From contig JBCFYV010000024.1 of the NCBI GenBank assembly GCA_039000515.1, positions 40,422,533-40,486,532 on the forward strand: 64,000 nt of DNA. The letters are read 5' to 3'. Within the stretch, counting starts at the first letter, position 1; every line of letters starts with the position of its first letter. A program made the translations under genes and the position numbers. The notes beneath the pieces were generated by a model. It was given only the letters and a program-made list of their open reading frames with translations. It had not been told where the DNA came from and did no database searches. The DNA comes from Timema cristinae (Eukaryota > Arthropoda > Insecta > Phasmatodea > Timematidae). Shown in pieces: positions 1 to 11,075 of the stretch.

Positions 1-273
1 TAGGTTAGTCGCCTTCTGCGAGGGTCAATTTAATTATGACTACGTTGGTATTAATCATTCTGTTTTCTCTTAACGACTTGGGGTCTTGCCCCTTTATTTA
101 TTGTTTACTTCGGCCCTTATCGGCCAGTCACTCGACTTTCCTAGAGTGCCTCGCTCTTGTATGTCTGCTAGTTGTTTGTAGAATAAAATAAACTCTCTTG
201 TAACTTACCTACCTTTTATTTATTGTAATTTGAACCTATCAAATCATATGAAGGGGGGGTTACAAGAGAGAAG
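1..273 (-). repeat. left arm of perfect 273-bp inverted repeat (LTR-like)
   Basis: Every base checked pairs with 601-873 (position i with 874-i), including a run of seven G against seven C. The arm is cut by the window start, so the palindrome may continue outside. It contains AATAAA-type signals and its inner end has TTACA/TGTAA, as an LTR end might. Relative to the Gag-like frame in the spacer, this arm sits where a 5' LTR would sit. An LTR assignment is inference; a palindromic assembly artefact is possible. Confidence 0.75.
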
Positions 274-399
274 CTGCGCCACTCTGCTCTCGCAGAGTTG
301 AGTGGGGCACTTAATAGGATATTAGGTATAGTTAGGAGAGAAAATAGGGTCCGCCTGTCTGCAGTATTGTTGGATGATTGATATTGTTCTGATTCTTGT

Positions 400-630
400 T
401 TGTTTATGTTTCATGACTCCGTGACCATGGAGACCACTCCTGCAACTGCCATGTCCACCTTGACCACATCTAAGACTGCTGTCTACCGCCTGAGCCGGGA
501 CGAGTTGACAGCTGAGCTGACTTCAAGGGGCGTCTCCTTCCCTCCCAATGCTACTGTGGGTGAGCTCAGATCTAAGCTATGTGGGGGGATTAGCGGGACT
601 CTTCTCTCTTGTAACCCCCCCTTCATATGA
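400..630 (+). pseudogene. truncated Gag-like start with SAP-like motif
   Basis: The 76-residue frame lies mostly in the spacer of the inverted repeat and runs into the right arm, where it stops. After several possible starts (400, 406, 427, 451) it has a helix-rich stretch with the pattern LSRDELTAELTSRG followed by a second short helix ending LRSKL. This resembles the SAP-type motif found at the N-terminus of some arthropod LTR-retrotransposon Gag proteins. No matrix, capsid, zinc knuckle, protease or polymerase follows. The best reading is the first part of a gag gene cut off by an inverted LTR copy. Family not identified. Confidence 0.4.
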
Positions 631-873
631 TTTGATAGGTTCAAATTACAATAAATAAAAGGTAGGTAAGTTACAAGAGAGTTTATTTTATTCTACAAAC
701 AACTAGCAGACATACAAGAGCGAGGCACTCTAGGAAAGTCGAGTGACTGGCCGATAAGGGCCGAAGTAAACAATAAATAAAGGGGCAAGACCCCAAGTCG
801 TTAAGAGAAAACAGAATGATTAATACCAACGTAGTCATAATTAAATTGACCCTCGCAGAAGGCGACTAACCTA
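601..873 (+). repeat. right arm of perfect inverted repeat (LTR-like)
   Basis: Exact reverse complement of 1-273, separated from it by a 327-base spacer (274-600). The arm begins CTTCTCTCTTGTAACC and ends AACCTA at 873. The lack of visible divergence between the arms means either a recent rearrangement, active gene conversion, or an assembly fold-back. Confidence 0.75.
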
Positions 874-2487
874 GCAGGAAATTTAAATACAAGTAATAGG
901 TATAGGTCTACACGACCTGGCGATGCCGACACTATATTGACATAAGTATGAAGTTTTATAATAGACTGCCATTGTAAGGCGCGACAGAGAAAATGATTTA
1001 CCTAAACCTAACCTGTTACAATAGATCCCAATCAAATTAGTTCAATCTAATTATTATTATTGTAATAACCAATGTGCTGGGTGCACGGGCTCGCGCCCCC
1101 CGAGTTGAGTAACAATTTAAAAAGAATCACAATCGTAACAAATCTTTAACCTTTAGCAAGCAGAACAACTATTTTAAAATAAGTTACACGTTAAACAGAA
1201 ATAATTAGCGCCCCAAGATGGCGCCATGCTAAAGTTCCAACCCGTCCGTGAGGCGGACACAACGTTAAGTACAAAGAAAAAGCTAGCGCATAAACCATAA
1301 TGGCTGACAGGCAAATCCTGCAGTCTCAGAGAAATATAGCTATTAGTAATCATGATTTATATTTAAAGTTGAAACTTAAATTTTGAACAATTTAACCCAA
1401 ACATAATTTAGAAAACGTCGAACAACGACCTACGTCTAAATCTAAGACAAGTGTCTCACCTAATCGAGTGCAGAGAAACGAGTGACATCACTACACAGTC
1501 CAGCCGTTATATACTGTACAAAGTCAATCACGTGTTCACAAACGGCGGGAATCACACTGGGACGAAGGGAGAGGGGTGTACGTTGTTTCGACAGAATTCT
1601 CGATTATTCTCGTGATAATTTCAAATCACGCGCCGGTGGATGAGTCTTGTTTCACTCGAACACAACCGTCGGCGCATACGGGTTAGCGCATCTTGATGTT
1701 CAATTGTCCGAGTCTTGCTCTAATCGGGCCTCGAGCCACGGGCGGTCAGTAAGCCGCGTGATGTTGAGTGGAGTTGAGTGCGCGTGTTTCATGAAGTCGA
1801 GATCCAGCCCAGTCAAAGGGGACCAGATCAGGTGAGCCAGATCGTCCATGTTTGCATTATGTCTGTGACAACGTCACACTTTACTTCACTGATAATTCAG
1901 TCTCTCGCGAGATTGACGCTTAAGAGTTTAGACTATAAAACCAAATTCCACGCACCAACATTTTATTTAATTTAAAATTGAAATATATTATTTGTTCTTG
2001 TACATCTTCGTATTTTAAATACTAATGAATTATATCCGCGAAATGACATTTATCGCTCTAAGACTAGGTCCTACCTACTAGAGAACAGGCAATCAGCATT
2101 TAATCAAACAATATTTTTTAAATAAGGGCCGTTTTAGAAAATACAAACATATTTTTTATAGTCAGTATTGATATTATTTTACCATATTACTAGTGTTATT
2201 TCATAGGTATTGATAATATATAAAAAAAATGTAACATGAAAGTAGATCTATTAACTTTTCTAATTGTCTGATAAGCATGGGCCCTTTCTATTAAAATTAT
2301 AATAAAAAGCATATTGATTGTTCGTTGAAATGTTATCAATATATTATAAGCTATAGCAAATAGCACTATATTAAGATACAGAACTGTGTGTTTATAAGTA
2401 TTTTATTTTTAATGACCAAATATATTTATGGTTCTTACTAAAATAATAGTTTTGTTTACCCTTTGAATCTTTCTACTCGTATGTTAT
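874..2487. other. non-coding stretch, GC-richer block at about 1040-1850
   Basis: No convincing coding sequence. The block 1040-1850 is more GC-rich than its surroundings (GCGCGCC-type runs near 1090, 1630 and 1720) and could be an LTR or leader of the element represented by 1-873, or a host 5' region. A TATA-like TTATATACTG lies at about 1507 and a donor-like CAGGTGAGCC at about 1829, but nothing ties them to a gene. 1960-2487 is AT-rich with nothing recognised. Confidence 0.3.
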
Positions 2488-2643
2488 AGTCGCATTTGAG
2501 TGAAGGAAAGGTGGAAAAATATTTAGGAAAATATATGTACCCCTAAAAATCCAACTGTGAATCAAACCCAAACCTCCCAGGCACCGGCAATACAGTATAT
2601 TTGGGAGTGTGGTGGCTTTTACCGTGCGATCACCAATTCGGTC
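2488..2643 (-). mobile_element. SINE family B, degraded
   Basis: Antisense match to the family B body (T-rich segment, then the box near GGTTCGAATC) and to part of the tRNA-like head at the right end. Strongly diverged; the 3' tail is missing. Confidence 0.45.
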
Positions 2644-3359
2644 GAAATAATTGACAGTAATACAACTAAAATTTAAAAATATTGATAGTATATAATAATT
2701 TATTCAAACGTTTCAATTATTTTGATGAAGCTTATGTAATTTAATTACTAATTTAACCTAAAAAAAATCCGCTTTGGGATCTTTTACCGTCGTTAGTTCA
2801 ATAAAATACCTTGTTTTATATTTATTTTCTTACTGTTTTGTTTTAAACGCTCATAAGTGTATCTTAAATTTACAACAAAAAGATACATTTCTATATGTTT
2901 AATCTTAATGAATACGGAAAAGTTTTTGGATTTTTTTTAATATGAGAAGTTAATCTTGTTCTAGAAACAAAAGAATAACACAAAAACAAAGAAACAAAAG
3001 TTACTGACTACGAGTACCGTAACCTTATTCATAAGACTTAACTTATTTACCTGACATGTTTTTCTGTTACGTTTACCTAAAAGGGATTTTTTTTTAAAAT
3101 TTACTAATCTACCTCGTCAAAAGGAGTATAAGGATGTTTGAGTTAATACATTAAAGTGGAAATAACTTGAGGCGGAAGAGGACAAATGTTTCAAATCAAG
3201 AACTAATGCGCTTAAAAGTTTACATAACTACTAAATACAGCTCTCACAATGTTAGACAAAAGTTTGGTGTGTTTTTATATAAATTTTTTCAGAACATGGT
3301 TCCCTCAAACTTATGTAGAATGACACAAATTCTTCCGTAATGTTTTCTCTATTTTTTTT

Positions 3360-3602
3360 CATCTTATCTTATTACCCGTTCGGATTATAGGTGCACATTA
3401 ATCACGATAGTGGAATAGTGACAAATAAATCAGAATTCAAGATAAAACTTACTCGAATTCGCTTGGACGGAGAGTGGGAACAATTTAGGAAACACCAACC
3501 TCAGTAAAAACAGCCTATATTTGAACTCCGATCTCCCCATCACTGACAAACCAGTCTGACAATAGAATGACGTGTTAGAGCATGCGACCACCGATGTGGG
3601 CA
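3360..3602 (-). mobile_element. SINE family B copy
   Basis: Read on the minus strand: tRNA-like head with a B-box-like GTTCAAAT segment, body with CCCACTCTCCGTCC, and the 3' tail hallmark CCGAACGGGTAAT near 3372. Diverged but nearly full length. Confidence 0.6.
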
Positions 3603-3689
3603 TCTTTTCTTTACCTGGCTGCGGAAAATTATTTTTAAGTTATATTAACTCTCTTCTTTAAAGCTTAGTTATACTATCACTGCAACTAC

Positions 3690-3906
3690 CAGTTCGGATT
3701 ATACGCAGATTTTATAATTACTCTAATGGGGTAAGGATGAGAATGGAAACATTTTAGTAATAATTTACCCGCATTTGCGTGGAAGTAAAGTGGGGAAGCC
3801 ATTTATAAAATAACTACCTGACAGGGATTTGAACCCCGATCTCCCGGTCATCAGAAAGGCAATCCAACTCAATGACGCCTTAGACAATTCAGCCACTGAA
3901 GCGGTT
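3690..3906 (-). mobile_element. SINE family B copy
   Basis: Antisense copy just after the previous one. It has the B-box-like GGTTCAAATCC (about 3831), the conserved body segment near 3770-3800 and the remnant of the 3' tail at 3692. The head ends near 3905. Confidence 0.6.
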
Positions 3907-4024
3907 GACATTATATGCTTGAATAAAATATGTAATACTGGAGGTATTTAAAGATAACTTCCATATAAGTAATATTGATGCTAATAGGCCTTCTTAAAAT
4001 TCCAGTGAAAAAAATTTCGTCCTA

Positions 4025-4231
4025 TCATCTCCCTGAAAAGTCATATACCATCATCGCCACCTTTACAAAGAATTCGCGGTGCAATATTACGGTCGATTGG
4101 TTCCGGGTCGCCTGAAAAATACCCACACGCCCTTTGCTCAAGTACACCCTCCTCACCCCCTCATCAAATCTAATAGAATTGCGCTGACATCCCACCAGAA
4201 TGTGGGCAACATCCCCCTCTGTTCCCTCCAA
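4025..4231 (-). pseudogene. possible LINE ORF2 C-terminal fragment
   Basis: A 68-residue minus-strand frame contains DVAHILVGC, which resembles the Cys/His motif near the C-terminus of RNase-H-bearing non-LTR retrotransposons (compare YHILVEC at the end of the intact ORF2 in this window). The upstream cysteine pair is not visible and no reverse transcriptase is attached. A weak call. Confidence 0.3.
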
Positions 4232-4384
4232 AATCCCCTTTTAAAAACTACTCACCATGAGTCTCCATGGTATCTGAACACCAGAACTTTACCAGCCCTC
4301 AAAATATATTCCCTATTCACCAAAACAACGTGTATCAGGGTGAGCAAAATTTAAAAAGAAAAAAAATTTCATATCATGTGTATA

Positions 4385-4784
4385 CGTTACCGTCCAAACC
4401 CCGAATCGGACTAGGCCAATTGATAAATCCAAAGAGCCTCAGGATGCATTAGTTTAGCCTAGTCTAAATTATTTAAACCCTGAAATTTTGGCCTAGCTCA
4501 TAGGGTAAATTAGTATAGCCTACCATTTTATTTAGCCAAACCAGTTTTAGGTGAGGTTAAGTTAGGTTAGGTTAGGTTAGGCTAAGTTAGCTGAAAACAT
4601 TTACGCGTGAACTGTGAATGATTAAACCTGTCCAACGTCGATTCATCATATGCATTAAGAAGAAAATGTAAACTAGTACTTCCTAAAAAATCAGGCTATA
4701 TCGGTTTATCATACGAGTGGCTGGATGTGTCAATTTGGCCTGGTCCGATCTAGTTTGTCCTGAAATCGGGTTTGGACGGTAACA
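4385..4784. mobile_element. TA-flanked MITE, about 400 bp
   Basis: Terminal inverted repeats start YGTTACCGTCCAAACC on each side and extend, with mismatches, through a GGACTAGGCC / GGACCAGGCC segment. Both ends are flanked by TA (4383-4384 and 4785-4786), the target duplication of Tc1/mariner-type transposases. No open frame of transposase type is present, so it is non-autonomous. The interior holds a short (TTAGG)4 run at about 4563-4583. Confidence 0.65.
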
Positions 4785-4786
4785 TA

Positions 4787-5864
4787 TATAAAACTTAAAT
4801 AAAATGTTATATTTATATACTTATATACAGGCAAAAACAGAAAATTGTATGAAGTATTATATATATTTTAATTTAGGTCTAAAATTTTGTAAATAAAACT
4901 ATGTTTGTAGTTAATGTATGTAATAATTATAAAAATGTATATAAGTATATAATCAGCTAAAGTTTAATTCATTTTTATATTTCACCACTAACTAATAAAA
5001 AGGTTTCCTTTATTATATTCATTATCTATTTAAATTCATAATACAATATTACTGTATAATGTTTTTATAATAAAGTTCAATTTTTTACAAGAAGAATCGT
5101 CAAGAAAATACAAAAATATATTATTTGCGGCCAATATTGATAACATTTTACTATATTATTTGGGTTGTCTTAAAAGTATTTATAATATCTATGAACAGTG
5201 ACATCCTCAGGTAACATCACCTGACGTATGAGTACGTGAAATGGATCTAGTGACTTTTCAACTGTCAGAAGTTAGACTTTTAATCAAATGTATAATATAA
5301 AAAGACATATTAAGACTGTATATCTCAAAATCAAAATTAATACACAATTAAAATTGTTCTTTAAATGATGCATGATATTTTAAGTCATTACAATTTGATA
5401 AATATTTGCCTTGAGTGACAGAATAAATAACCAACCCCCACACACAAGCTGCGAGTAACCAACTTTGACCCTTTAAACGTGTTTCATCAATGCCAACACA
5501 TGAGCAAACCTTCCATAGACAAATAAACTTTGCTTGTGTTGAGCAAATGAACTTCAGCTCTAATTCAATTAACTTCCGTCGCCATACATGGACGGTTTCT
5601 ATTGGCCGATCCTTGCCTCTCGAACGAGGAAATATAGCGGGTGTCTGGCGGCAGTAAAATGGTCCCAAACTAAAACACATTACAGTAAATCTTCTCCACT
5701 CATTAGTGACAATACCATATGATTATTGAGTGTATCAACCAAAACATCCTGCGGTGATGTTGCCATGATTAAAAATAAACGGTAATGTATTTTTTTATTT
5801 GAAATAAATTAATTTGGTCCACTCTCACACCTACAGGCATGCAAAAAACAAACAAATTATTCTG
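4787..5864. other. AT-rich non-coding stretch with one unassigned ORF
   Basis: Mostly low-complexity AT sequence. A 110-residue minus-strand frame (5348-5680) has no motif I recognise. Just upstream, on the same strand from 5773, is a 28-codon frame beginning MATSPQDVLVDTL that ends in a stop. These could be remnants of a transposon or a chance pair; no splice model supports a gene. Confidence 0.25.
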
Positions 5865-6030
5865 GCCTGATTTTTCGGTCATGGGGAGGTCTGGGTTGGA
5901 ATCATGGATGGGTGTTCAGATATAGTTATTCCTAAATAATATCCTACCCTTCCATCACGTAAATTCAGATATAAATTTCCCCTAAATTCTGCCTTTCTTA
6001 TTCCTACCCCATGGGTGTAAGATGGTAGGG
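5865..6030 (+). mobile_element. SINE family B, 3'-truncated
   Basis: Sense copy: B-box-like GGTTGGAATC at about 5893, then the family B body (TATTCCTAAATAATAT and CTACCCTTCCATCACG). The 3' tail hallmark is absent. Confidence 0.5.
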
Positions 6031-6061
6031 TAGGTAACATGAGAAAAGGGCATTGTGTTTT

Positions 6062-6605
6062 GCAGTTTTATAGCATAGTTTTTTTTTTGCCAATATAAAT
6101 AATATATTGATTCAGTAGAAACATATATTTCAATTGTCTTCACATGGTGATATCAATAGATATTGAATATACATCATGAACATGGCGGCGGTCCTGGCAC
6201 AGACTTATCTGATTGCCGAACCCTTCCTTCACCTCTGACAAGACGTGTATTAATCACAACTTGTAAATGTGTGGAATGCCAGGCCTCACCGTGGTTCGGA
6301 TCCACACGTTAAACTGTAGGTCCTCCATTTCATCTCACAATCACCCTTTTATTACAGATTAGCGTAAGTGTGAATAACCCGAACGGGTAGTAAGACGCGG
6401 TGCTAATAATAAATAATTAATATAATAATGGCAGCGTTAGACGAGACATTTTTTAAATGAAGATAGAACGTTGTCATTAAATTCCAGGACAACCTTGAGA
6501 GATATTCAAGATCTGTTGATATTAGTATGGGAATAAAATTAAACTATGTTTCTACAGGAGATATAAAAATGTGATTTCATTAAAATAAAAATTGTTTTTA
6601 TGATC
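6062..6605. mobile_element. palindromic MITE interrupted by a SINE
   Basis: Left arm (about 6065-6165) and right arm (about 6510-6605) are imperfect inverted repeats sharing TTCAGTAGAAAC and ACATGGTGATATCAATAG type segments. The same element occurs uninterrupted at 57,137-57,436. Here the centre is split by a family A SINE (6191-6427) with its own target duplication. No transposase frame. Confidence 0.6.
6191..6427 (+). mobile_element. SINE family A, 5'-truncated, with target duplication
   Basis: Starts inside the tRNA-like head (GTCCTGGCACAG), runs through the whole body (CACAACTTGTAAATGTG, CACCGTGGTTCGG) to the tail ACCCGAACGGGTAGTAAGAC and an (AAT)-rich end. Flanking repeats ATGGCGGCG (6182-6190) and ATGGCAGCG (6428-6436) are a 9-bp target duplication with one mismatch. 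Confidence 0.8.
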
Positions 6606-7221
6606 AAAACTACAAAAAATTGACCTTATTCGCTATCCCTAGTCTCCAACTTGAATTCGGATATCCTGGTCGGTTGATAAGTAGAGTGTCAAAATATTTA
6701 TTTGTTAAAAATACTTTAAATATATATAAATAAGTGTAAGCTTAAGGGCTACCTGTTAGCACTAAAAATTTGACCACGCCATCTAAACTCAAAAAAGAAC
6801 TATCTAAATTTATAAAATAAGGATTTATTTTTTAGCTTTATTGAGTAGTTATGAAGAAAAATTAATATTTATGGGTTCCTATGATTCTTCTAAAATTAAT
6901 TGATTGAAATCACAAACATTTTGCTAAACTTGTAGTAAGTTACTCAATGATATATGAATGAGCTAAAATTTATATTAATTTATCAGATAATAATAATAAT
7001 TGTAGGCATGGTTGATTTGTAAGCATTTTTTTTATTGTTAAGTTTTAAGATTTGTTTTATTATTTTTTTGTTAATTTAATGATCTCTTTTAAACTAAAAA
7101 TATATAATTTACTATGAATCATTTTTAAACCTGTTTAGGTGTAAAACAGGGTAATTCTGCCAAAATAAATAAAGTGTGCTTATATTAATTTTCACTATTA
7201 ATGAATATCCATTTTTCTATA

Positions 7222-7248
7222 CATATATATATATATATATATATATAT
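7222..7248. repeat. (AT)n microsatellite
   Basis: Uninterrupted AT dinucleotides; a second run of the same type lies at 7445-7464. The few hundred bases before it are AT-rich with no gene. Confidence 0.9.
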
Positions 7249-7469
7249 TATCGAATATGTCTCACAAACACGGGTGAATGATTGAAAATAGTGTTATGAA
7301 AAAAAAGTGTTTTATAGTTGGGAAAACAACAAAAAGGACTGATGGAAATATATTTTGGATAGTCTCCGCCAAGGACGTAGAAATATACTTTTTCTCGGAG
7401 GACTGAAAGTCCGCTAGGAAATGTTACTATAACACAAGTCAAAATATATATATATATATATATAATGCG

Positions 7470-7790
7470 AAACCCATGACTGAATGACTCACTCATCACT
7501 AATTCTCACACTCCTCACGAAGCTAGAGGGCTGAAATCTGGCACAGGTGTTCCTTATAAGCCATGTAAGAAAAGTAAAGATGTTTCATTCCGATGTTTTG
7601 TGATAAAGGGGATGAAATCAGGGTAGCTACCCTAATCAACAATATTGCTTATAGACCCTCCTTAAGGTTTAGGGGGTAATAATCCGATAAGGTTTGTTCT
7701 AATAATGCCTTGTAAAAATATATCTATTTTTAACCCCGTAGATGTTTCTAAGGGGTAGAAAAATTTAAATTGTCCACAGACAATTAATTA
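7470..7790. mobile_element. dispersed repeat with TGACTGA-type start
   Basis: After an AT microsatellite the sequence reads CATGACTGAATGACTCAC and then a segment with AGAGGGCTGAAATCTGGCAC. The same order (TGACTGAC repeats, then a CATGAAATTCGG segment, then GGGG-rich lines) occurs at 43,850-44,317. Such ends are common in arthropod dispersed repeats; I cannot assign the class. Confidence 0.4.
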
Positions 7791-8419
7791 AAATATGTAA
7801 TTACGTTTTAATGTGCAACTTCAAGATACAGTAGAAGTCTGTATTTAAATTTTTCGGAATTTTGTGTTGTTTGTAGTGTCTGTGTGAGGGATAGATCCCA
7901 TCTCGGGGCGGTGTTTGGTGATGGGGAGGGGAGGGGGGAGACCTGTCCAGCCGCGCTCAGCTGATAACTCCCTAGGCAGTAGGTAATGGGGCCTGCCGAA
8001 AGTAAAACTCCCATGATGAAATGATACTAGATCACTTCCTTGCGGTGTTTCTCGGATAGCGCTAACAACCATGCCATTAAGCTTCAAATTAAAATTCCTC
8101 ATTTTCATCCAAAAATAAATAACTTATCTTGTGCGAAGGACGGTGATTCAGATATTACGATAGAAACCCCATAGGGAGTCCATCCAAATTACAGGAGGGG
8201 TCAGGAACCCACACAATCCCCTTTCTATGAATTTAGTCTGTGCTGACCTCAAGAGTGTTGATATAAAACTAATACTTTACCAAAATATTGAAAAAATCTC
8301 TAAATTCAGAATATGCAATCGCCTCAAACGGGTCGCATTTTACCATACGCCCTTCTTAGCCTGTCTTCCTCATTTATGATAATTGTTTAGGGAAGAGAAA
8401 TGTATCTATTGGAAATGTA
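7791..8419. other. non-coding stretch with GC-richer block 7870-8100
   Basis: The block 7870-8100 is GC-richer than the flanks and gives overlapping minus-strand frames (7808-8014 and 7845-8108) with no recognisable domain. It may be part of a transposable element; I do not call a gene. Confidence 0.25.
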
Positions 8420-8560
8420 TATTCATTTGCGCATAGATACGAAGGGATACCATTTAGTAAAAGCCATCCTCAACCAACATGGCTTGGATTCGAACCTTGA
8501 CCTTCCCATTACTAATAAAACAAAAATAAATTAAGTTAATATTTAGACCACGTGCTCTTA
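8420..8560 (-). mobile_element. SINE family B, degraded
   Basis: Antisense body with GATTCGAACCTTGACCTTCC, the reverse of the family B B-box region, then loss of similarity. The 3' tail is absent. Confidence 0.45.
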
Positions 8561-9752
8561 GGTGTATATTGAAGCTAAAGTCAGCTTAATCAATATAATG
8601 ATTGTTTTTTATATCCATAAGAGAAACTATGGGGCATTTTGTACCGCCCTGTTTTAAATTGTTACTTGACAGCCCCGTGAAGTGAAATTCTACCAAGACA
8701 TCTTCTAGGGAGAAAAGCAACTCTCACCTCCCCCTTTCCAAAACAGGCCTACCAAAAAGAGCATTTTCCACACCCCTACACATGCCACGTACGGCTGCGC
8801 AATTCAATTTGATATAATGCGGTGAAGAAGAAATGAAAAGGGGGTTGAGGGTTGCTAGTAGGGGTAGTTTCAAATACAGGAAACTGAGAGAACAGATGCC
8901 ACCCTCCCTCTTTATCGAACAGCACCTAGGTTGAATATCTACACTTTTAAATGAGGAACAATACAATTTTCTACTTTTTATAAAACAACTGTAATATTAG
9001 GAAAACATTATTTACACATCTCCTTTTCGTAGCTTCAAAATTAAAAGAATTTAACTATTTCTATAATTAAGTTGTTCGGACGTTGTATAACAGCATTCAT
9101 ATAAAATAAATACTATACAATTGTACATACTTAATAATATAGTTTATTATGAATACTGATAACATTTTCAAAAATATGTCGTCAGTTAACTACTCTTAAT
9201 TCTTTTTTCTCTAGAAAAACAAACCTACTTTATTATTTATAACGTAAATCACTCTCCAGATACCCATTTTTAAGCTATTTTCAAAAATTTGAATTTTCCA
9301 AAATAAGTGAGAAGTAAACTATAATTAAGATAATAATAAAAACAGATCAAGATATGGCCATGAAATAGTTGAAAATATAAATACGAACAAAATCTTTCAA
9401 ATTTTTCAGCTGTAACTCCAGGAAGACAAACAGACCTGGGGACAGACATAATTTAATTTTTTGGGTTTGGGGGCACATAAAATGTCAAGATTCAAAATAA
9501 TTTTAAGAGTGAATTTAATACAACTAAAATACTTTCTCTTGATAAAATCATATGTAGTTCTATAATGTTTAATCTCAGATGTGCTATCACACGCCAATGC
9601 AGCTCTACTAGCAAAATTAAGCAACTAAAAGACCTATCAGTTTAATTCAAATCAAACAAACTATTGATTGACTTATTACCAATGTAGCAACATAAAATAT
9701 CTCGAACATAAAAAAAAAAAAAATTATATCTCCCTTATGGAGGAAACCTCGC
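8561..9752. other. non-coding stretch, nothing recognised
   Basis: AT-rich. Short frames on the minus strand (8724-8966, 9406-9624) have no motif or splice support. A poly-A run lies at about 9711-9723. Confidence 0.3.
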
Positions 9753-9905
9753 CGGGTGGACTCGTGGTCTAAGCGTCAAGCTCGTCTAGTCTATGTTTAA
9801 TGAGGGTAAATTTTCCAAAATTGTTTCCCACTCCCTTCTATAAAGATGCGGATACATTTCCTCTAAATTATACCTTATTTCTTATTCCCAACTAGCGTAT
9901 TTTAA
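9753..9905 (+). mobile_element. SINE family B, internally deleted
   Basis: Head GGTGGACTCGTGGTCTAAGCG gives an A-box-like start (TGGTCTAAGCG), followed by the family B body CCCACTCCCTTCTATAAAGATG. The stretch around the B box is short, so an internal deletion is likely, and the tail is missing. Confidence 0.55.
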
Positions 9906-10924
9906 ATTTTGATAGTCTGAACAAATCGTAAGGCAAATAAAACTCTGGAAGATAGAGGAGGTGTTGACATATCAACCAAAATGTGTTCAACAAAATACAT
10001 AAAATGTCAATATACAACAATGAAAAAAATAGCCACTAATGCCCAAACGTAACAATGGACAAACAGCTTTACAATATATAATTCTTCAGATAATATGACT
10101 GTAGATTTATTAAGGCGGCCGCCTCAGCCAGCGAGAAAGTATCGATCGCTCTCAGTCCACACGGCTTAAATTACAATAGTCTGCGTCGTTGTCTAGAACT
10201 ACAACTCTTTTATTTCTAAATTTATCTACCTTTCGCCCTTCACCTATAATCACCCTTTGTAATGCCAATAAGAAAGAGGGGAAAGAAAACTATGAAACTT
10301 CTTATGAGAGGTAAACTCGCTGCTATTTCTCAAATATCTTACAATTTTCTATTGTGAGCTCACAAAAAAAAAATGTATATATTAGAAGAAGGTTATATCT
10401 TGAGCTCTTTTTCATCAAGTCTAGTCTCATGGATCCGTAATTTTGCTTAAAAAGGGGTTGTAAATGAGCTAAATTACATTTTCCCCATTGCTTTATATTA
10501 ATAACTCTTAAGGGCTGCTGAGGGGAAAAAAAGCCCAATTGGGATCTTTCGATTTAATATTGGTGCGAAAAATATTTTCAAATAACACATTGTAGAATTA
10601 AATACTGCTTTAGAGGTGATCCGTCTGCGCGTCAATTTCTCGCTTAGTAGGGCGGTCCCCTTAAGAATCCACCTGGTTCTGAACACGAGTTCCATAGTCA
10701 AGCCATCCTCATCAGGGGTTCAATGGTCTGAGACAGAAGCTCCCAAATCGGCTACGTGTTGGCTGTGCCCTGGGAAAAATAAACGTGTGTGTTGGCACCC
10801 ACTGTAAATTCAAATCCTTCTTATTGTTCTAAGGAAGGTAAATGTTGTATTTAAAACCTTGTGTATGCTATTTCCTTTCAAAAAAATTTTTTTTTTTTAA
10901 ATTTTCCCCAGCAGAAGAGACATC
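9906..10924. other. non-coding stretch, nothing recognised
   Basis: AT-rich with short frames on both strands near 10,320-10,800 that lack any domain. No repeat family recognised. Confidence 0.3.
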
Positions 10925-10929
10925 AAATC

Positions 10930-11075
10930 AATGACTAAACTAACCTAATCTAGCCTACCAACATTCCTTCCTATTAGTAGTTCTGAAACAAAGATCTCAT
11001 GTCAATGACTAACCTAACCTAATCTAGCCTACCAGCAATCCTTTATATTAGTAGTTCTGAAACAGAATCTAAGGA
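10930..11075. repeat. two-copy tandem duplication, about 73 bp
   Basis: ATGACTAAACTAACCTAATC at about 10,931 and ATGACTAACCTAACCTAATC at about 11,004 begin two adjacent diverged copies, both containing TTAGTAGTTCTGAAACA. Confidence 0.7.

Noticed and set aside
4563..4583. (TTAGG)4 as a telomere or interstitial telomere
   Set aside because: Only four units, and it lies inside a MITE.
5348..5773. Small host gene starting MATSPQDVLVDTL on the minus strand
   Set aside because: The first frame stops after 28 codons, and no splice sites or family match link it to the 110-residue frame downstream.
7808..8108. Minus-strand frames in a GC-richer block as a gene
   Set aside because: Two frames overlap in different phases with no domain; more like a transposon fragment.
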